Notes: generated by a model from the sequence alone, not told the origin. Shown: positions 8,292 to 17,254, counted from the stretch's first letter. The stretch is 64,000 nt of DNA from Enhydrobacter sp. (GCA_025808875.1 CP075528.1:248001-312000), one strand, 5' to 3'. Numbers and translations: made by a program.

Positions 8292-9187
8292 CGGGCGAGC
8301 TCCGTGACGGCCTTGTGGAAGCGCGTGATCGCCGCGAGATGGTCGTCGTAGCTCTTGCCGGCGATGCGCTTGTGATGGTTGCTGACATAGGTCGTGTGCG
8401 CCACGACGTGCGTGACGCCCGCCTTCTTCCAGAACGCGAACTCCCGGCGCCAATCATCCTCGTCGCCGACGCCCGGCGACATCCAGACCTCGAGTCCGAC
8501 ATCGGCCGGGTCGCGGCCGGCCTCGCGGACGAGCGCGCGCAGCTTGTCGAAAGCGGCGAGCGCCTTGTCGCCTGCCGGATATTGGAGCGGCATGAAGCCG
8601 TCGCCGAATCTGGCGGCGCGCTTGAAGGTCGCTTCGGCATGGCCGCCGAACCAGATCGGCACGCGGCCCGATCTTGGCCTCGGATTGATGCCGCCGTCGT
8701 CGAGTTGGTGGAAGTCGCCCTTGAAGGTGACGCTGGGTTGCGACCACAGCGCCTGCATGAAGCGCACTTGTTCCGCCGAGCGCTTGCCGCGGCTGTGGAA
8801 GTCCATGCCGAGTCCCTGGAATTCGATCTCGTTCCAGCCGACGCCGACACCGAGCCGGAAACGCCCGTCGGAGAGCTCGTCGAGACAGGCCGCCTGCTTG
8901 GCCACCAGCGCCGCCTGGCGCTGCGCCAGGATCAGCACGCCGACGCAGAAGCCGACCTTGCGCGTGATGCCGGCCAGGAAGGCGAACAGCACGAACGGAT
9001 CGTGGTAGGCCGTGGCCGACGTGCCGACACGCCGGCCGCCATGATCGGCGGCGGGGTTGGCGCCCAGCACGTGGTCGGGTGCGACCAGGTAGTCGTAGCC
9101 CAGCCCTTCGGCTGCCTGGGCATAGTCGCGTATGACCTCCGGTCCGGTGCCGATATCGCCGACCGGTATTGAGGCGCCGAGCTGCAT
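8288..9187 (-). CDS. LLM-class flavin/F420-dependent oxidoreductase
   Basis: 299-aa luciferase-like barrel protein. [38 protein letters not shown] and the [18 protein letters not shown] segment are the family landmarks. The start at 9187 has GGGAGGG 6 nt upstream. It is first of a two-gene minus-strand unit with the LLM gene ending at 7413. Divergent from the Fgd gene with about 60 bp between start codons, which must carry both promoters. Substrate unknown. Confidence 0.85.
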   Translation of the reverse strand: MQLGASIPVGDIGTGPEVIRDYAQAAEGLGYDYLVAPDHVLGANPAADHGGRRVGTSATAYHDPFVLFAFLAGITRKVGFCVGVLILAQRQAALVAKQAACLDELSDGRFRLGVGVGWNEIEFQGLGMDFHSRGKRSAEQVRFMQALWSQPSVTFKGDFHQLDDGGINPRPRSGRVPIWFGGHAEATFKRAARFGDGFMPLQYPAGDKALAAFDKLRALVREAGRDPADVGLEVWMSPGVGDEDDWRREFAFWKKAGVTHVVAHTTYVSNHHKRIAGKSYDDHLAAITRFHKAVTELAR

Positions 9188-9246
9188 GGAACCCTCCCCG
9201 CGATGTGCTACTGAATCCCTTCTGGATCGTTGAGGGAAGCATCGCC

Positions 9247-10254
9247 GTGCTGAAGCTCGGATACAAGGCGTCGGCCGAACAGTTCGCGCCGTCGAAACTG
9301 CTCGATTTCTCCTGCCAGGCGGAAGCGGTCGGCTTCGACTCCGCCTTCGTGAGCGACCACTTCCAGCCGTGGAAGCACGTCGACGGCCACGCGCCATCCT
9401 CGCTGGTGTGGCTGGGCGCCCTCGCGGCCCGGACCACCAGGCTGGTGATGGGCACCAGCGTGCTCACGCCCACCTTCCGCTACCATCCGTCGATCGTCGC
9501 GCAGGCCTTCGGCACGTTGGGGTCGATGGCGCCGGGCCGCGTGATCCTGGGCATCGGCACGGGAGAAGGGTTGAACGAAGTGCCGTCGACCGGCCAGCCG
9601 TGGCCCGAATTCAAGGAGCGCTTCGCCCGCATGCGCGAGGCGGTAACCCTGATTCGCAAGCTGTGGCGTGAGGAGCGCGTCAGCTTCGAGGGCGAGTACT
9701 ACAAGACCGAGAAGGCGACGATCTACGACCGGCCCGATCAGGAAATCCCCATCTACGTCGCCGCCGCCGGCGCGGTGGTGGCGCGCTATGCCGGCCGCAC
9801 GGGCGACGGCTTCATCTGCACCTCGGGCAAGAAGTGGGACCTCTACACCGAGACGCTGATGCCGAGCGTCGCCGAGGGCATCGGCAAGGCGACCGAACCG
9901 AAGAAGCAGCCGTACGACAACATGATCGAGATCAAGGTCTCGTTCGACAGCGACAAGCGGAGGGCGCTCGAAGACACGCGCCACTGGGCGGCGCTGGCGC
10001 TCACGCCCGAGGAGAAGATGACGGTCGAGGATCCGGTCGAGATGCAGCGGCTCGCCGATGCCTTGCCTGTCGAGCGGGCTGCGAGTCGTTGGATCGTGTC
10101 AAACGACCCGCAGGAAGTGGTCGAGAAGGTCGGTGCCTATGTGAAGCTCGGCTTCAAGCATCTGGTGTTCCATGCGCCGGGCCCCGACCAGGCGCGATTC
10201 CTCGAGTTGTTCGGTGGGCAGGTCGTGCCGCTGCTGCGCAAGCAGTTCGCTTGA
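9247..10254 (+). CDS. fgd: F420-dependent glucose-6-phosphate dehydrogenase
   Basis: Oxidises glucose-6-phosphate to 6-phosphogluconolactone while reducing F420. The 335-aa product tracks mycobacterial Fgd1 (336 aa) from end to end: [14 protein letters not shown] at the start, SDHFQPW (active-site Asp, His and Trp), [19 protein letters not shown] with the active-site Glu, and FICTSGK with a phosphate-binding Lys. Later come [13 protein letters not shown] and RWIVSNDP, then [11 protein letters not shown] at the C-terminus. The start is the GTG at 9247, with GAGGGA about 9 nt upstream. It overlaps the FDOR gene by one base and is first of fgd-FDOR-cofE. A related F420 sugar-phosphate or hydroxy-acid dehydrogenase is the main alternative. 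Confidence 0.88.
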   Translation: MLKLGYKASAEQFAPSKLLDFSCQAEAVGFDSAFVSDHFQPWKHVDGHAPSSLVWLGALAARTTRLVMGTSVLTPTFRYHPSIVAQAFGTLGSMAPGRVILGIGTGEGLNEVPSTGQPWPEFKERFARMREAVTLIRKLWREERVSFEGEYYKTEKATIYDRPDQEIPIYVAAAGAVVARYAGRTGDGFICTSGKKWDLYTETLMPSVAEGIGKATEPKKQPYDNMIEIKVSFDSDKRRALEDTRHWAALALTPEEKMTVEDPVEMQRLADALPVERAASRWIVSNDPQEVVEKVGAYVKLGFKHLVFHAPGPDQARFLELFGGQVVPLLRKQFA

Positions 10255-10730
10255 TGAGAGAAGGCGGCCAGACCGTCGCCTGGGCTGAGTTTGGCGGCGT
10301 AGTGCCTGAATTGGAATCGTTCGGGCGGGCACGACTCGAGCGGCGCGTCGCCTATCTCGCCACGATCCGGGCCGACGGCTCGCCTCGGCTCCATCCGGTT
10401 TCCGCGTTCATTGGCACCGGCGGTCTCTTTCTGTACATGGAACCGACATCGCCCAAGGTTGCCGATCTGCGGCGTGATCCGCGCTACACGCTTCATTGCG
10501 GGGTCGAGGACGACAGCGGCGGCGGTGGCGAGTTCTGCGTTTCGGGTCGGGCGAACGAAGTCATCGAACAGCAGCGACGTTCGGAAGCCTTCGTATTTGC
10601 GCGCCAGGCGGGCTACCGGCCGGCCGAGCGTCACGTGCTGTTTGAGCTCCGCCTAGTCCGCGCTTTTTCGACGATCTACCAGGGCGGCGCACAACGGCGG
10701 CATTGGTCGGCGGACGAGGGCGGGCGATGA
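10254..10730 (+). CDS. Pyridoxamine 5'-phosphate oxidase-fold protein (FDOR-like)
   Basis: 158-aa split-beta-barrel flavin- or deazaflavin-binding protein. RVAYLATIRADGSPRLHPV and GGLFLYMEPTSPKVADLRRDPR match the PPOX/FDOR pattern, in which the SPK and RRDPR segments contact the cofactor phosphate. FDOR-B members use F420H2, FMN or heme-related ligands. The ATG overlaps the fgd stop (TGATG) and its own stop overlaps the cofE start (ATGA), so it is locked between an F420 reducer and an F420 ligase. That makes F420 the most likely cofactor. Confidence 0.8.
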   Translation: MREGGQTVAWAEFGGVVPELESFGRARLERRVAYLATIRADGSPRLHPVSAFIGTGGLFLYMEPTSPKVADLRRDPRYTLHCGVEDDSGGGGEFCVSGRANEVIEQQRRSEAFVFARQAGYRPAERHVLFELRLVRAFSTIYQGGAQRRHWSADEGGR

Positions 10731-11476
10731 TGAACAAGGTCGAGCTGCTGGCGGTTCCCGGCCTGCCGTTGGTCGGAACCGGGGACGACCTGGCGCGGCT
10801 GATCGGCGAGCGACTGACGGGCGAGCTGGCGCTTCGCCCTGGCGACGTGCTGGTGCTGGCGCAGAAGATCGTCTCCAAGGCAGAGGGCCGCATGGTCGAG
10901 CTGCGCAGCGTCACCCCGACGCAGCGCGCCGTCGAGCTCGGCGCCGAGGTGCTGAAGGACCCGCGCCTCGTCGAATTGATCCTCCGGGAATCGGTGCGCG
11001 TCGTGCGTTCGCGACCCAACGTACTGATCGTCGAGCACAAGCTCGGCTTGATCATGGCAAACGCCGGCATCGATCAATCGAACGTCGCGCCGCAGGACGG
11101 CATCGAGCGCGCGCTGCTCCTGCCCAGGGATCCCGATGGCAGCGCGGCGTCGCTGCAGAAGAAGCTCGGCGCGACGGCAGTGCTGATCATCGACAGTTTT
11201 GGCCGGCCCTGGCGCAAGGGCACGACTGGCGTGGCGATCGGCGCGGCGGGACTGCCGTCGCTGATCGACATGCGAGGCCAGCCCGACATGTTCGGCCGCA
11301 TCCTTCAGGTCACGATCTCCGCCTTCGCCGACGAAATCGCCGCCGCGGCGTCGCTCGTGATGGGCCAGGCCGACGAGGCGCAGCCGGTCGTGATCGTGCG
11401 TGGTCTCACCTGGAAAGCGCCGAACGCGCCCGCCGCCGAGCTGATCCGATCGTCGGCCGAGGATCTGTTCAGGTGA
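10727..11476 (+). CDS. cofE: Coenzyme F420-0:L-glutamate ligase
   Basis: Adds gamma-linked glutamates to F420-0 using GTP. Signature parts are DVLVLAQKIVSKAEGR near residues 42-57, IMANAGIDQSN, and DSFGRPWRKGTTGVAIG. At 249 aa it matches the stand-alone archaeal form. The C-terminal nitroreductase-like FMN domain of mycobacterial FbiB is absent. Start is the first of two ATGs (10727), overlapping the upstream stop. Third gene of the fgd-FDOR-cofE unit and followed by the hairpin repeat at 11484. Confidence 0.92.
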   Translation: MMNKVELLAVPGLPLVGTGDDLARLIGERLTGELALRPGDVLVLAQKIVSKAEGRMVELRSVTPTQRAVELGAEVLKDPRLVELILRESVRVVRSRPNVLIVEHKLGLIMANAGIDQSNVAPQDGIERALLLPRDPDGSAASLQKKLGATAVLIIDSFGRPWRKGTTGVAIGAAGLPSLIDMRGQPDMFGRILQVTISAFADEIAAAASLVMGQADEAQPVVIVRGLTWKAPNAPAAELIRSSAEDLFR

Positions 11477-11483
11477 TGTTTCT

Positions 11484-11596
11484 CCTCCCCCGTCGTCGGG
11501 GGAGGTTTCGGCGTCTTACGCCGACGGAGGGGTCATGGCCCCATCGCCCGCGTAGGACGCGGGCACTTCCCTTTCGCGGACTCCGCGAAGGGGAAG
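11484..11596. repeat. Dispersed double-hairpin repeat, copy B, at a convergent gene end
   Basis: Four hairpins in tandem: CCTCCCCC at 11484-11491 with GGGGGAGG at 11498-11505; TCGGCGT/ACGCCGA at 11508-11524; CCCGCGT/ACGCGGG at 11547-11563; and a long 15-bp arm pair with one G-U at 11566-11596. The first two match copy A at 217-259 in order and core sequence. It lies between the convergent cofE and LLM genes, so it may also end transcription on both strands. Confidence 0.7.
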
Positions 11597-11603
11597 AGAA
11601 TGA

Positions 11604-12455
11604 TCAAGCGACCTTCGCAGCGAGCTTGGACCAGCGGTCGAGGGCGGGCAGGATGATGTCTGACTTGGCCGAATCGAGGCTGACGATGACGCGCACGACG
11701 CCCTCGTCGCAGTCGCGCTTCAGCATGTCTTCGTCTTCCTTGGCGCCCCAGATGGTGACGGGCATGGTCGACGGATCGCGGCCGGCTTCCTGCGCCATCT
11801 TGCGGAACTCGGGCAGGAACTCGCGCACATTGGGGTATTTCGGTCGCGCGCGGTGCGGCATCCAGCCGTCGCCATAGCGGATGGCGCGGCGCGCGCCGTA
11901 GGGGAACGCGCCGCCGACCAGGATGGGCGGGTAGGGTTTCTGCAGCGGCTTGGGCCAGGTCATCATCGAATCGAAATTGACCAGCTCGCCGTGGTACTCG
12001 GGCTTGGACTTGGTCCAGATCGCCTTCATCGCCTCGATGCGCTCGCGCGCCAGCTTGTGGCGCGTCTCGAACACCGTCCCGTGGTTCTCCATCTCGTCGC
12101 GATTCCAGCCGTTGCCGACGCCGAACAGGAAGCGCCCGCCCGAGAGTTGGTCGATCGAGGCGACGAGCTTGGCGGTCTGGATGGGATCGCGCTGCACGAT
12201 CAGGCAGACACCGGTGCCGACCTTGATGCTCTTGGTCACCGCTGCCGCCGCCATCAGCGCCACGAACGGGTCCATGGCGTCGTAGTACTTCTTCGGCAGC
12301 TCGCCGCCCGACGGGAAGGGTGACTTGCGGCTGAGCGGGATGTGGGAGTGCTCGGGCGACCACAGCGAGTCGAACCCGCGTTCTTCGGCCGCAATGGCCA
12401 GCTCCTGCGGCGTCATCGAATAGTCGGTGAAGAACATCGCAACGCCGAGCTTCAT
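11604..12455 (-). CDS. LLM-class F420-dependent oxidoreductase, paralogue pair member 1
   Basis: 283-aa luciferase-like protein. The segments RGFDSLWSPEHSHIP, SRKSPFPSGGELPK, DPFVALMAAAA and WPKPLQKPYPP are shared almost word for word with the LLM gene at 13404-14249, although a different LLM gene lies between them. That implies duplication and then divergence. It is the last gene of a minus-strand run 6PGDH-LLM-LLM-LLM. Substrate unknown; F420 is preferred by context. Confidence 0.85.
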   Translation of the reverse strand: MKLGVAMFFTDYSMTPQELAIAAEERGFDSLWSPEHSHIPLSRKSPFPSGGELPKKYYDAMDPFVALMAAAAVTKSIKVGTGVCLIVQRDPIQTAKLVASIDQLSGGRFLFGVGNGWNRDEMENHGTVFETRHKLARERIEAMKAIWTKSKPEYHGELVNFDSMMTWPKPLQKPYPPILVGGAFPYGARRAIRYGDGWMPHRARPKYPNVREFLPEFRKMAQEAGRDPSTMPVTIWGAKEDEDMLKRDCDEGVVRVIVSLDSAKSDIILPALDRWSKLAAKVA

Positions 12456-12474
12456 TGCTTCCTCCTGCCGCGGA

Positions 12475-13407
12475 TCACGCCGCCTTCGGCCACTTGCTGC
12501 CGACCTGCGGCAGCACCTTCTCGATCAGCAGGCGCGTCTGAGCGAGCACCTCGTCGCCGCTGCCGACCGGCCGCAGGATGAATTTCTGGACGCCACCCGT
12601 CACGTATTCGGCGATGCGGTCGAGGATCGTCCGGGCATCGCCGACCGCGAACTGGCGGGCGGGATCGCGGCCGGTGCGCTTGGCGTAGGCCTCCATCGCC
12701 CTGCCGACGGCACCGTCGCCCGCCGAGCCGAAATAGAACGGGAAGCTCGCGCCGTAGTGGTCGTCGTCGATGGTGCGTCCGGCGGCCGGCAGCCCGGCCT
12801 TGATCGCGGCGACGACCCGAACGGCATCCTCGATGGTTTCTCCGCCGCCCTGCCAGCCGGTGCCGTACTTGACGGTGCGCTTGATCGCTGCGTCGGACGA
12901 GCCGCCGATCCACATCGGCAGGTCGGGCTGTACCGGCCGGGGCGAGATCGAGGCGCCGCGCAGCCGATAGTGCTTGCCCTCGAAGTCGACGCTGTCCTCG
13001 CGCCACAGTCGGCTGATGATCTCGAGGCTCTCGTCGGTGCGCCGCCCGCGCGTTCTGGTGTCGATGTCGAGCGCCTGCCATTCGGGTCCGAGCGGACTGC
13101 CGATGCCGAAGGCCGGTAGCAGCCGCCCCTCGGAGAGAACGTCGACGGTGGCGCACTGCTTGGCGAGCAGCACAGGGTCGCGTAGTGCCAGCGACACCAC
13201 GTTCATGCCGAAGCGCATGCGCTTCGTGCGGCCGGCGAGGGCCGCCATGACGCTCATGCACTCGAGGATGGGCTGGCGGCTCACCAGCCGGTCGGTCTGC
13301 CACAGTGAATCGACGCCGCCGTGCTCGCAGAGATCGACCCAGCGCCAATAGTCGGAGGCCCCGGTGAACGGAAACTCCATCAGGCCGAGGCCGACCGCGA
13401 CGGTCAT
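12475..13407 (-). CDS. LLM-class flavin/F420-dependent oxidoreductase
   Basis: 310-aa luciferase-like barrel protein. Landmarks are DSLWQTDRLVSRQPILECM near residues 33-51, GMNVVSLALRDPVLLAKQ, GIGSPLGPEW and MWIGGSSDAAIKRTVKYGTGW. It is distinct in sequence from the flanking LLM pair. Its ATG overlaps the upstream LLM stop (ATGA) and 19 bp separate it from the next gene, so it sits in the same transcript. Substrate not predictable. Confidence 0.85.
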   Translation of the reverse strand: MTVAVGLGLMEFPFTGASDYWRWVDLCEHGGVDSLWQTDRLVSRQPILECMSVMAALAGRTKRMRFGMNVVSLALRDPVLLAKQCATVDVLSEGRLLPAFGIGSPLGPEWQALDIDTRTRGRRTDESLEIISRLWREDSVDFEGKHYRLRGASISPRPVQPDLPMWIGGSSDAAIKRTVKYGTGWQGGGETIEDAVRVVAAIKAGLPAAGRTIDDDHYGASFPFYFGSAGDGAVGRAMEAYAKRTGRDPARQFAVGDARTILDRIAEYVTGGVQKFILRPVGSGDEVLAQTRLLIEKVLPQVGSKWPKAA

Positions 13408-14249
13408 GCGACGGCCTTCACCAGCGGCGCGATCTTGTCGAGGTAGCGCAGGATGTCGTCGCGACTGTCGTCGGGCAGGCCGATCAAGGCGCTGTGGATG
13501 CCGGCGGCGCGGTAGCCCGCCAGCACGTCCTCCTTGGGTGGCGCGGCGAAGACGGTGACGGTCAGCGACTTGGGGTCGCGGCCCTTCTGCTCGGCCATTC
13601 GGCTCAGCCGGCTGACCGCCTCCCTGGCGTCGAAGCCGCCGCGTGTACGCGGCAGCCAGCCGTCACAGAACTCGACGACGCGGCGCAGGGTGTGGTCGCT
13701 TTCGCCGCCCAGCACGATCGGCGGATGGGGTTTTTGCAACGGCTTGGGCCACGACCAGACGGGGTCGAACTTCACGAACTTGCCGTTGTAGGCGGCTTCG
13801 TCCCTGGCCCACAGCTCCTTCATCGCCAGCACGTGCTCGCGCATCATCTTGAAGCGATCGGCGAACTGGACGCCGTGGTTGTTCATCTCGTCCTCGTTCC
13901 AGCCCGAGCCGATGCCAAAGACGAACCGGCCGCCCGACAGCCGGTCGAGGCTGGCGATCGCCTTGGCACAGGCGAGCGGTTCGTGCTGGGGCACCAGCAG
14001 GACGCCGGTGCCGACTGTGAGCTTGCTGGTCGCGGCCGCGGCGAAGGCGAGGGCGACGAACGGATCGTGGCTGTGGGAGTAGCGCTTGGGCAGCTCGCCG
14101 CCCCCCGGCCACGGCGTCTTGCGGCTGACAGGGATATGCGTGTGCTCCGGCACGAACAGCGAATCGAAGCCGCGATCCTCGAGCGCCCGCGCGAGCTCGG
14201 CGACGTCGATGCCGTAGTCCGTGGGGAAATAGTTGACGCCGACCTTCAT
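13404..14249 (-). CDS. LLM-class F420-dependent oxidoreductase, paralogue pair member 2
   Basis: 281 aa. It has RGFDSLFVPEHTHIP, SRKTPWPGGGELPK, DPFVALAFAAAA, GGRFVFGIGSGWNEDEM and WPKPLQKPHPP, closely parallel to the gene at 11604-12455. The ATG at 14249 begins the usual MKVGVNYF strand; longer open frame upstream has no family similarity. It follows the 6PGDH gene by 13 bp on the same strand. Confidence 0.85.
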   Translation of the reverse strand: MKVGVNYFPTDYGIDVAELARALEDRGFDSLFVPEHTHIPVSRKTPWPGGGELPKRYSHSHDPFVALAFAAAATSKLTVGTGVLLVPQHEPLACAKAIASLDRLSGGRFVFGIGSGWNEDEMNNHGVQFADRFKMMREHVLAMKELWARDEAAYNGKFVKFDPVWSWPKPLQKPHPPIVLGGESDHTLRRVVEFCDGWLPRTRGGFDAREAVSRLSRMAEQKGRDPKSLTVTVFAAPPKEDVLAGYRAAGIHSALIGLPDDSRDDILRYLDKIAPLVKAVA

Positions 14250-14262
14250 CTGATATGCCTCC

Positions 14263-15255
14263 CTACTTCTTCGGAGCCTCGACGTGACCGCCGAAGCCCA
14301 ATCGCATCGCCGACAGAACCTTTTCCGCGAAAGTGTGATTCTGGCGCGAGCGGAAACGCACGAATAACGAGGCCGCCAGCACGTCGGCCGGCACCGCTTC
14401 CTCGATCGCCGCCTCGATGGTCCAGCGGCCCTCGCCCGAGTCCTCGACATGGCCGGAGAAGCTCTCGAGATGCGCGTCCTTGGCCAAGGCGTCGGCCGTC
14501 AAATCGAGCAGCCACGAGGTCACCACGCTGCCGCGGCGCCAGACTTCGGCGATGTCGGCCAGATTGAGGTCGTAGCGCTCGTCGGCGGGGAGCTTGGCCG
14601 AAGCGCGATTGCGCATGATGTCGAAACCTTCGGCGAAGGCCTGCATCATGCCGTACTCGATGCCGTTGTGGATCATCTTCACGAAATGGCCGGCGCCGAC
14701 CGGGCCGGCGTGGATGTAGCCCTGCTCGGCCCTCGAATCCAGTTTGGCATCCGATTTGTCCCGTCCCGCGGTTCGCTCGATGCCGCCCGGCCCCGGTGCC
14801 AGCGCCCTGAAGATCGGATCGAGCCGCTTTACCTGCTCGCCATCGCCACCGATCATCAGGCAGTAACCGCGCTGCAGGCCCCACACGCCGCCCGACGTGC
14901 CGATGTCGAGATAGTGAATGCCCTTGGGCTCGAGTTCGCGGGCGCGGCGCACGTCGTCCTTGAAGTTGGTGTTGCCGCCGTCGATGATGACGTCGCCCGC
15001 GCTCATCATCGCGCCCAGCTGACCGATCGTGTCCTCGGTGGTCTTGCCCGCGGGCAGCATGACCCAGACGGTGCGCGGCATGCCGAGCGTTTCGACGAGC
15101 GATTTCACCGATGAAGCGGCCGCCGCGCCTTCCTTCGCAAGCGCCGCGCCCGGCTCGGGGTTGGCATCGTAGATGACGCAGGAATGGCCGGCCCGCGCGA
15201 GGCGGCGGACGATGTTGGCTCCCATGCGGCCGAGGCCGATGACTCCGATCTGCAT
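14263..15255 (-). CDS. gnd: 6-phosphogluconate dehydrogenase, short (GndA-like) form
   Basis: Oxidative decarboxylation of 6-phosphogluconate to ribulose-5-phosphate. The 330-aa length fits the short decarboxylating class. GLGRMG at residues 7-12 is the nucleotide-binding turn. [20 protein letters not shown] and the catalytic Lys/His-Asn helix [16 protein letters not shown] are intact. First gene of a minus-strand unit that continues into three LLM genes. Together with Fgd it supplies two of the pentose-phosphate oxidative steps inside the F420 island. Whether it uses NAD, NADP or F420 cannot be decided; the Rossmann N-terminus argues for a nicotinamide. Confidence 0.88.
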   Translation of the reverse strand: MQIGVIGLGRMGANIVRRLARAGHSCVIYDANPEPGAALAKEGAAAASSVKSLVETLGMPRTVWVMLPAGKTTEDTIGQLGAMMSAGDVIIDGGNTNFKDDVRRARELEPKGIHYLDIGTSGGVWGLQRGYCLMIGGDGEQVKRLDPIFRALAPGPGGIERTAGRDKSDAKLDSRAEQGYIHAGPVGAGHFVKMIHNGIEYGMMQAFAEGFDIMRNRASAKLPADERYDLNLADIAEVWRRGSVVTSWLLDLTADALAKDAHLESFSGHVEDSGEGRWTIEAAIEEAVPADVLAASLFVRFRSRQNHTFAEKVLSAMRLGFGGHVEAPKK

Positions 15256-15292
15256 GGGCCTATGCTACACACATCCAACGGAGGGAACAGCC

Positions 15293-16147
15293 ATGAAGCT
15301 CGGACGCTTGGGAGTCTGGTATTCGACCGACAAGCTGAACGGTGCGCAGCTTGCCGACTTGATGCGCGCGGTCGAGAGGAACGGGTACTCCGCCTTCTGG
15401 CATCCCGAGTCGCGCGGCTACGAGGCAATGTCGCTCGGCGCCTATCTGTTGTCGAAGACCGAGAAGCTGGTCGTCGGCAGTTCGATCGCCAACATCTACG
15501 CACGCGATGCCTACACCGCCAAGCGGGCGATGATCTCGCTCAACGACATGTACGGCGGACGCTACATCCTCGGGCTGGGGGTCAGTCACGTCCCGATGGT
15601 CGAGGGGGTACGCGGCCACAAGTACGACAAGCCGCTCGGCGCCATGAGCGCCTATCTCGACGGCGTCTACGCGGACGTGCCCGCCGATTCACCGGTGGTC
15701 GTGGCGGCGCTCGGACCCAAGATGCTCGAACTGTCGGGCCGGAAGGCGATGGGCGCGGTGCCCTACAACGTCACACCCGGCCACACGGCGCAGGCGGCGA
15801 GAATCCTCGGCAAGGACAAGATTCTCGCCGTCGAGCAGAAGGTCACGCTCGAGACCGATGCGCGGAAGGCACGCGCGCTCGGCCGCAAGGAACTCGCGCG
15901 CTACATGGTGCTGCCCAACTACCGCAACAACTGGCTGCGTATCGGCTTCACCGAGGCCGATCTTGCCGACGGCGGCAGCGACGGCTTCATCGACGCCATG
16001 TGCCTGTGGGGCGACGCCGCGACGATCCGGAGGGGACTGCGCGCGCACTTCGAGGCGGGCGCCACGCATGTCTGCCTGCAACCCGTCCACGACGACGGCG
16101 ATTTTGCCGCGCGCAGCCGCATGCTGGAAGTGCTGGCCGACACCTGA
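15293..16147 (+). CDS. LLM-class F420-dependent oxidoreductase (TIGR03620-like)
   Basis: 284 aa. It starts LGRLGVWYSTDKLNG, with YSAFWHPESRGYEA, GSSIANIYARDAYTAKRA, GGRYILGLGVSHVPMVE and VAALGPKMLELSGRKAMGAVPY. This pattern is recalled for one F420-linked LLM subfamily. GGAGGG at 15280-15285 fixes the start at 15293. Divergent from the 6PGDH gene across 37 bp, a short shared promoter region. The next LLM gene follows after 45 bp. Confidence 0.85.
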   Translation: MKLGRLGVWYSTDKLNGAQLADLMRAVERNGYSAFWHPESRGYEAMSLGAYLLSKTEKLVVGSSIANIYARDAYTAKRAMISLNDMYGGRYILGLGVSHVPMVEGVRGHKYDKPLGAMSAYLDGVYADVPADSPVVVAALGPKMLELSGRKAMGAVPYNVTPGHTAQAARILGKDKILAVEQKVTLETDARKARALGRKELARYMVLPNYRNNWLRIGFTEADLADGGSDGFIDAMCLWGDAATIRRGLRAHFEAGATHVCLQPVHDDGDFAARSRMLEVLADT

Positions 16148-16192
16148 CCGGATGACACCGGCGGCAAACGCAATGAAGCGAAGGAGGAAACA

Positions 16193-17254
16193 ATGGACTT
16201 CGGCATCGCCCTGCCGACGGCAGCGGATTCGTGGAGGGTCGTGAAGCGCGCCGAGGAACTCGGCTTCACGCACGCCTGGTTCTACGACACCCAGATGCTG
16301 AGCGCCGACTGCTTCGTCGCCATGGGCGCGGCGGCCGTCAACACGACCCGCATCCGGCTCGGCACCGGTGTCCTCGTGCCGTCGAACCGGATCGCACCGG
16401 TGACGGCCAACGCGCTGGCCACGCTCAACCAGCTGGCGCCCGGCCGGATCGATTTCGGCGTCGGCACCGGCTTCACGGCGCGCCGCGCCATGGGCTTCGG
16501 CGCCATCAAGGTCAAGGACATGGAGACCTACGTGCAGCAGGTCTATGGATTGCTGCGGCGCGAGACCGTCGAATTCGAGATGGAGGGCCAGAAAAAGAAG
16601 ATCCGCTTCCTCAATCCGGAACTACCGCTGTTCAACACGGGTGACCCGATCGCGCTGCATTTCTCCGCCTTCGGCCCGCGCACGCAGGCGCTGACGGCCA
16701 AGCTCAAGGCGGGCTGGATCGACTTCGTCGGCAAGGTCGAGAATGGCGTGAAGGAACTCGGCGCCATGCAGGAGGAATGGCAGAAGGCAGGCCATGCCAA
16801 GGGCGACCTCTACACGACGGCCTTTGCGCTGGGCTGCGTGCTGCAGGAGGGCGAGCCGGCCGACTCCGAGCGCGCCATGGCGCAAGCCGGTCCTCGCGCG
16901 GCGGTGATGCTGCATCGCGCCGCCGACGAGGCGCTGTCCGGATTGAAGCCCGGCGTCGCCATGCTGAGCACGCGCGAGATCGACGGCTACATCGAGCTGA
17001 TGCGTGGCCAGCCGGCGGACTCGCGCTACTTGGAAAACCATCGCGGCCATCTGATGTTCGTGAAGCCCGAGGAGAAGAGGTTCGTCACCGCCAAGATGAT
17101 CGCCGAGACGTCGTTCACGGCGACCGAGGGTGAGATCAAGCAGCGCATCGCCGCTCTGCGTGATGCGGGCTACAGCCAGTTCACGGTTCAGCTCGTGCCC
17201 GGCCACGAGGCGGCGATTGCCGACTGGGCGCGCATTCGCGCCGCGTTCAAGTGA
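16193..17254 (+). CDS. LLM-class oxidoreductase, Mer-like
   Basis: 353 aa, longer than most neighbours. The opening MDFGIALPTAADSWRVVKRAEELG, then NTTRIRLGTGVLVPSNR and GRIDFGVGTGFTARRAMGFG resemble the methylenetetrahydromethanopterin reductase branch of F420 LLM proteins. The C-terminal half carries an additional segment (about residues 255-300) not seen in the other LLM proteins here. AAGGAGG upstream of 16193 supports the start. Its stop overlaps the GTG start of the next LLM gene. Substrate unknown. Confidence 0.83.
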   Translation: MDFGIALPTAADSWRVVKRAEELGFTHAWFYDTQMLSADCFVAMGAAAVNTTRIRLGTGVLVPSNRIAPVTANALATLNQLAPGRIDFGVGTGFTARRAMGFGAIKVKDMETYVQQVYGLLRRETVEFEMEGQKKKIRFLNPELPLFNTGDPIALHFSAFGPRTQALTAKLKAGWIDFVGKVENGVKELGAMQEEWQKAGHAKGDLYTTAFALGCVLQEGEPADSERAMAQAGPRAAVMLHRAADEALSGLKPGVAMLSTREIDGYIELMRGQPADSRYLENHRGHLMFVKPEEKRFVTAKMIAETSFTATEGEIKQRIAALRDAGYSQFTVQLVPGHEAAIADWARIRAAFK

